A program made the position numbers and the translations under genes. A model generated the notes under the pieces. That model saw only the letters and a program-made list of their open reading frames with translations. It did no database searches and was not told the DNA's origin. From positions 1-15,234 of the forward strand of contig JANLHO010000044.1 of the NCBI GenBank assembly GCA_024654485.1: a stretch of 15,234 bases of DNA, written 5' to 3'. Below, piece after piece: positions 13,401-15,234 of this stretch. Positions within the stretch are counted from its first letter, which is position 1, and every line of letters starts with the position of its first letter. The stretch comes from Patescibacteria group bacterium. Lineage in GTDB: Bacteria > Patescibacteriota > Minisyncoccia > Phycocordibacterales > UBA2100.

Positions 13401-13985
13401 ATGCGAACAAAAAAGCTGTGGGCGTTCATAATAGGTGTCGCGTTGGGTGACGGAAATCTGTCCAACCCGAACGGTCGTGCCATAAGACTCCGCATAACGT
13501 GCGACGCGCGATACCCCGTACTCGCGGAGGGTATAGTAACGTCCTTGCGTATCCTGTTGCCGCGCAATTCCGTATCCATAGTTCGTGTACCGAACAAACG
13601 CTCATACTTCAATATAAGCGTATACTCCAATGAATTGCGCACATGGATGCCGTGGAGCGTCGGCAAAGGAAGCAAGGTAGATCAAAAGGTTCGCGTCCCC
13701 GAATGGATACGGAACAGTAAGACATACTCCAAGGAGTGTTTGCGAGGCCTGATCCAGACGGACGGCAGCATATACAGGGATCGTGGATACCTGATGGTCA
13801 ATTTCACGAATGCGTCAAAACCGCTCGCGCAGGATGTGCGCTATATGCTCACCCAGATAGGATATATGCCCACAATGAGTGCGTCCGAGAGGGAGGGCGC
13901 GGGCGGACATAAGATGAAACACACGGTGCGCGTTGCAAGAAATTCACAGCAACTTATCGAGGATATTGGTTTGTTTAAAGCATGA
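13401..13985 (+). CDS. LAGLIDADG family homing endonuclease, freestanding
   Basis: A 194-aa protein with two LAGLIDADG helices, FIIGVALGDGNL (9-20, acidic D17) and LRGLIQTDGSI (114-124, acidic D121), about 104 residues apart, as in monomeric double-motif endonucleases. Both acidic residues are present, so cleavage activity is possible. It is small for a two-motif enzyme. The ATG at 13401 starts 3 nt after the last base of tRNA-Leu, and its stop overlaps the miaA start as ATGA. An in-frame ATG at 13242 would read through the whole tRNA and is rejected. Base composition looks less GC-rich than dus or topA, consistent with acquisition. No intron or intein host is visible; a domesticated tRNA-linked role is the alternative. 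Confidence 0.85.
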   Translation: MRTKKLWAFIIGVALGDGNLSNPNGRAIRLRITCDARYPVLAEGIVTSLRILLPRNSVSIVRVPNKRSYFNISVYSNELRTWMPWSVGKGSKVDQKVRVPEWIRNSKTYSKECLRGLIQTDGSIYRDRGYLMVNFTNASKPLAQDVRYMLTQIGYMPTMSASEREGAGGHKMKHTVRVARNSQQLIEDIGLFKA

Positions 13986-14881
13986 ATCCAAAGCAGAAAA
14001 TCCTTATAATCGTCGGGCCTACATCGTCCGGAAAAAGCGCTCTGGCCGTAGAGCTGGCGCGGCGCTTCGTCGGCGAGATCATATCGGCGGATTCGCGGCA
14101 GGTATATCGCGGTCTTGACATAGGTACGGGAAAAATAACAAAGCGCGAAATGCGCGGCGTGCCTCACCACCTTCTTGATGTCGCTTCCCCAAAGCGGGTA
14201 TTTACCGCCGCCGACTACGTGCACCTCGCCCGCCGAGCTTGTTCTGGTATTTTGCAAAATACTAGAATACCGATAGTCGCGGGCGGCACGGGCTTCTATA
14301 TAGATGCGCTGGTGGGGCGCACATCGTTTCCGGACGTGCCGGTAAATAAGAAACTCCGCATCCGGCTGGACAAAAAGACGACCGCGCAGCTTTTCGCGCT
14401 TCTGAAAAAGCGCGACCCGCATCGCGCAAAAGCGATAGACCGGCACAACAAGCACCGCCTCATCCGCGCTCTGGAGATAGTGCACGCTCTGGGGCGCGTA
14501 CCGATGATTGAGTTACGAACTCAATCATTTGACACTCTGTGGATAGGCATAGCGTCGCCCATGGACAAACTTCGTACGGCCATCGCGAAGCGCCTGCGAG
14601 CGCGACTGCGTCGGGGCATGGTCGCGGAAGCAAAACGGCTGCACGCGGGAGGGCTTTCGTATAAGCGCATGGATGAGCTAGGGCTTGAGTACCGTGCACT
14701 CGCTCGCCTCTTGCAGGGGAAAGTGACGAAGCGGGAAATGGAAGAGATGCTAGCACGCGAAATCTCCCGCTATGCGAAGCGGCAAATGACGTACTGGCGG
14801 CGCAACAAAGATATAAAATGGTTCAAACCGAGTGATGCGACAAGCATTCAGATAGCAATAAATCGGTGGCTGCTTGAGTAG
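13982..14881 (+). CDS. miaA: tRNA dimethylallyltransferase
   Basis: A 299-aa enzyme that transfers a dimethylallyl group to A37 of tRNAs reading codons that begin with U. Motifs: P-loop GPTSSGKS (12-19), ISADSRQVYRGLDIGTGK, GVPHHLLDV, PIVAGGTGFYIDAL, and the C-terminal KRQMTYWRR. Length is typical. The ATG overlaps the endonuclease stop (ATGA), so expression is coupled to it. Its likely substrate, tRNA-Leu(CAA), is encoded at the head of the same unit. Two perfect inverted repeats lie inside the gene (14247-14262 and 14504-14528), both more AT-rich than the surrounding sequence. No strong terminator follows; the convergent tRNA-Trp begins about 50 bp on. Confidence 0.96.
   Translation: MNPKQKILIIVGPTSSGKSALAVELARRFVGEIISADSRQVYRGLDIGTGKITKREMRGVPHHLLDVASPKRVFTAADYVHLARRACSGILQNTRIPIVAGGTGFYIDALVGRTSFPDVPVNKKLRIRLDKKTTAQLFALLKKRDPHRAKAIDRHNKHRLIRALEIVHALGRVPMIELRTQSFDTLWIGIASPMDKLRTAIAKRLRARLRRGMVAEAKRLHAGGLSYKRMDELGLEYRALARLLQGKVTKREMEEMLAREISRYAKRQMTYWRRNKDIKWFKPSDATSIQIAINRWLLE
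14247..14262. repeat. Perfect palindrome inside miaA (first)
   Basis: GTATTTTGCAAAATAC equals its reverse complement and can be extended to about 24 bp with one G/T mismatch. It encodes GILQNT and is an AT-rich patch in a GC-rich gene. It causes no obvious length change in the protein. Confidence 0.65.
14504..14528. repeat. Perfect palindrome inside miaA (second)
   Basis: Arms ATGATTGAGTT (14504-14514) and AACTCAATCAT (14518-14528) pair perfectly around a 3-nt loop, the same 11-bp/3-nt geometry as the first palindrome in dus. The reading frame continues through it. Confidence 0.72.
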
Positions 14882-14932
14882 TTATTGTAGTTGTTCCACT
14901 TGAGCCGCCACGGCAGCTCTCGCGGGTCGTTG

Positions 14933-15003
14933 CGGGCGATGAGGGAATCGAACCCCCGACGTCGGTTTTGGAGACCGAAGTTATACCACTTAACTAATCG
15001 CCC
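14933..15003 (-). tRNA. tRNA-Trp (anticodon CCA)
   Basis: A 71-nt cloverleaf on the minus strand. Acceptor arms GGGCGAT and ATCGCCC pair perfectly, with discriminator G. D arm GTTA-AGTGGTA-TAAC; anticodon stem TCGGT/ACCGA with loop CTCCAAA, giving anticodon CCA (reads UGG); T arm with TTCGATT loop. The encoded sequence continues G-CAA, so CCA is not encoded. It converges with miaA. Confidence 0.95.
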
Positions 15004-15014
15004 GTATGGAGGGC

Positions 15015-15043
15015 ATTGTACGGCTACAAGCTGCCGGCTACAA
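15015..15043 (-). promoter_or_regulatory. Sigma-70-type promoter of tRNA-Trp
   Basis: TTGTAG (15038-15043), exactly 17-nt spacer, TACAAT (15015-15020) on the minus strand; the tRNA begins 11 nt after the -10 box. The -35 hexamer is supplied by the 14-bp tandem repeat. Confidence 0.5.
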
Positions 15044-15055
15044 GCTGCCGGCTAC
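15022..15055. repeat. 14-bp tandem repeat (two and a half copies)
   Basis: GGCTACAAGCTGCC occurs twice in direct succession (15022-15035, 15036-15049) and is followed by GGCTAC. On the minus strand it reads as alternating heptamers CAGCTTG and TAGCCGG, a YAGCNNN pattern like the CAGYNNN block near serS. It contains the micro-ORF stop codon and the tRNA-Trp -35 box. Confidence 0.8.
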
Positions 15056-15126
15056 TTCTTCACCTCCTTGTGCTTCTGGTGCGCCTTGCACCATAAGCAG
15101 TCCTGGGAAACCCACGGTTTTCCCAT
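15052..15126 (-). CDS. 24-aa putative zinc-binding microprotein
   Basis: A short ORF not assigned to any family I know. It encodes a 24-residue peptide beginning MGKPWVSQD, containing CLWCKAHQKH (C10-x2-C13-x2-H16-x2-H19, a compact four-ligand metal site) and ending KEVKK. Support for translation: GGAGG with a 5-nt spacer to ATG 15126, and the tail of a second copy at the window edge whose only difference in 19 nt is a synonymous third-position change. A hairpin (15139-15158) sits just upstream of the ribosome-binding site. It lies upstream of tRNA-Trp on the same strand. It could also be a chance ORF, but the paired metal ligands, strong RBS and duplication argue against that. Confidence 0.5.
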   Translation of the reverse strand: MGKPWVSQDCLWCKAHQKHKEVKK

Positions 15127-15138
15127 TCCTTCCTCCAC

Positions 15139-15158
15139 GGGGAACCGGCAGGTTCCCC
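15139..15158 (-). promoter_or_regulatory. Hairpin upstream of the micro-ORF ribosome-binding site
   Basis: Perfect 8-bp arms GGGGAACC / GGTTCCCC with a 4-nt loop. It ends 2 nt before the GGAGG ribosome-binding site of the micro-ORF. No T-run follows, so a leader or regulatory stem fits better than a terminator, although it may end the upstream copy's transcript. Confidence 0.5.
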
Positions 15159-15215
15159 GACCCCCTCCTGCTGCAAATGGATGGAGTGGTATTTACGGGG
15201 ATGGTAAGCTTATTC

Positions 15216-15234
15216 CTACTTCTTTACCTCCTTG
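15216..15234 (-). CDS. 3' end of a second microprotein copy (cut by the window)
   Basis: Only the last codons are inside the window: a third-position C (consistent with His CAC), then codons for KEVKK and TAG. The 19 nt match the 3' end of the neighbouring 24-codon ORF except for one synonymous change (GTA for GTG). This suggests a tandem paralogue, but most of it lies outside the window. Confidence 0.4.

Noticed and set aside
1..15234. CRISPR array
   Set aside because: No direct repeats of 23-40 nt with regular unique spacers are present; the only tandem repeats are 7- and 14-nt units.

Overview
The window reads as chromosome from a GC-rich (by eye clearly above 50%), gene-dense bacterium with small intergenic gaps. 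Several traits suggest Candidate Phyla Radiation / Patescibacteria, probably Parcubacteria: a short DnaX with no Cys4 zinc module, a Rel protein that ends after the TGS domain, tRNA genes without an encoded CCA end, and frequent leaderless starts. This placement is inference; no ribosomal marker is present. TGA is used as a normal stop, so the recoded-TGA lineages do not fit.

Layout. The left third (1-6238) is on the minus strand. Read in the direction of transcription it holds serS, an ftsQ/divIB-like gene, dus, an unrecognised zinc-cluster/HTH gene, dnaX and a DUF389 membrane protein. A 106-bp divergent region of heptamer-periodic sequence separates serS from the plus-strand pair dprA and an endonuclease/exonuclease/phosphatase-fold gene, followed by topA and rel. 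rel converges on minus-strand parB across a 113-bp nested inverted repeat. Divergent from parB is a plus-strand unit of tRNA-Leu(CAA), a LAGLIDADG endonuclease and miaA. The right edge holds a minus-strand tRNA-Trp(CCA), a 24-codon ORF encoding a C-x2-C-x2-H-x2-H peptide, and the tail of a near-identical second copy cut by the window end.

Expression logic. Five genes (DUF389, dnaX, dus, rel, parB) have a TATNNT -10 box exactly 6 nt before the ATG and no Shine-Dalgarno, so transcription should start at or within a base of the start codon. Two internal operon genes (the EEP gene and miaA) start by ATGA overlap. The zinc-cluster gene and the micro-ORF instead have strong Shine-Dalgarno sites with hairpins upstream. 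The LAGLIDADG ORF starts 3 nt after the tRNA-Leu 3' end, so tRNA processing itself would leave a nearly leaderless mRNA.

Functions. The genes are mostly core: replication (dnaX, topA), chromosome segregation (parB), division (ftsQ), stringent response (rel), tRNA charging and modification (serS, dus, miaA), and DNA uptake/processing (dprA). The less ordinary parts are the leaderless promoters, perfect palindromes inside dus and miaA, heptamer repeats, the tRNA-endonuclease-miaA unit and the tandem microprotein. No stretch longer than about 300 bases lacks a gene.
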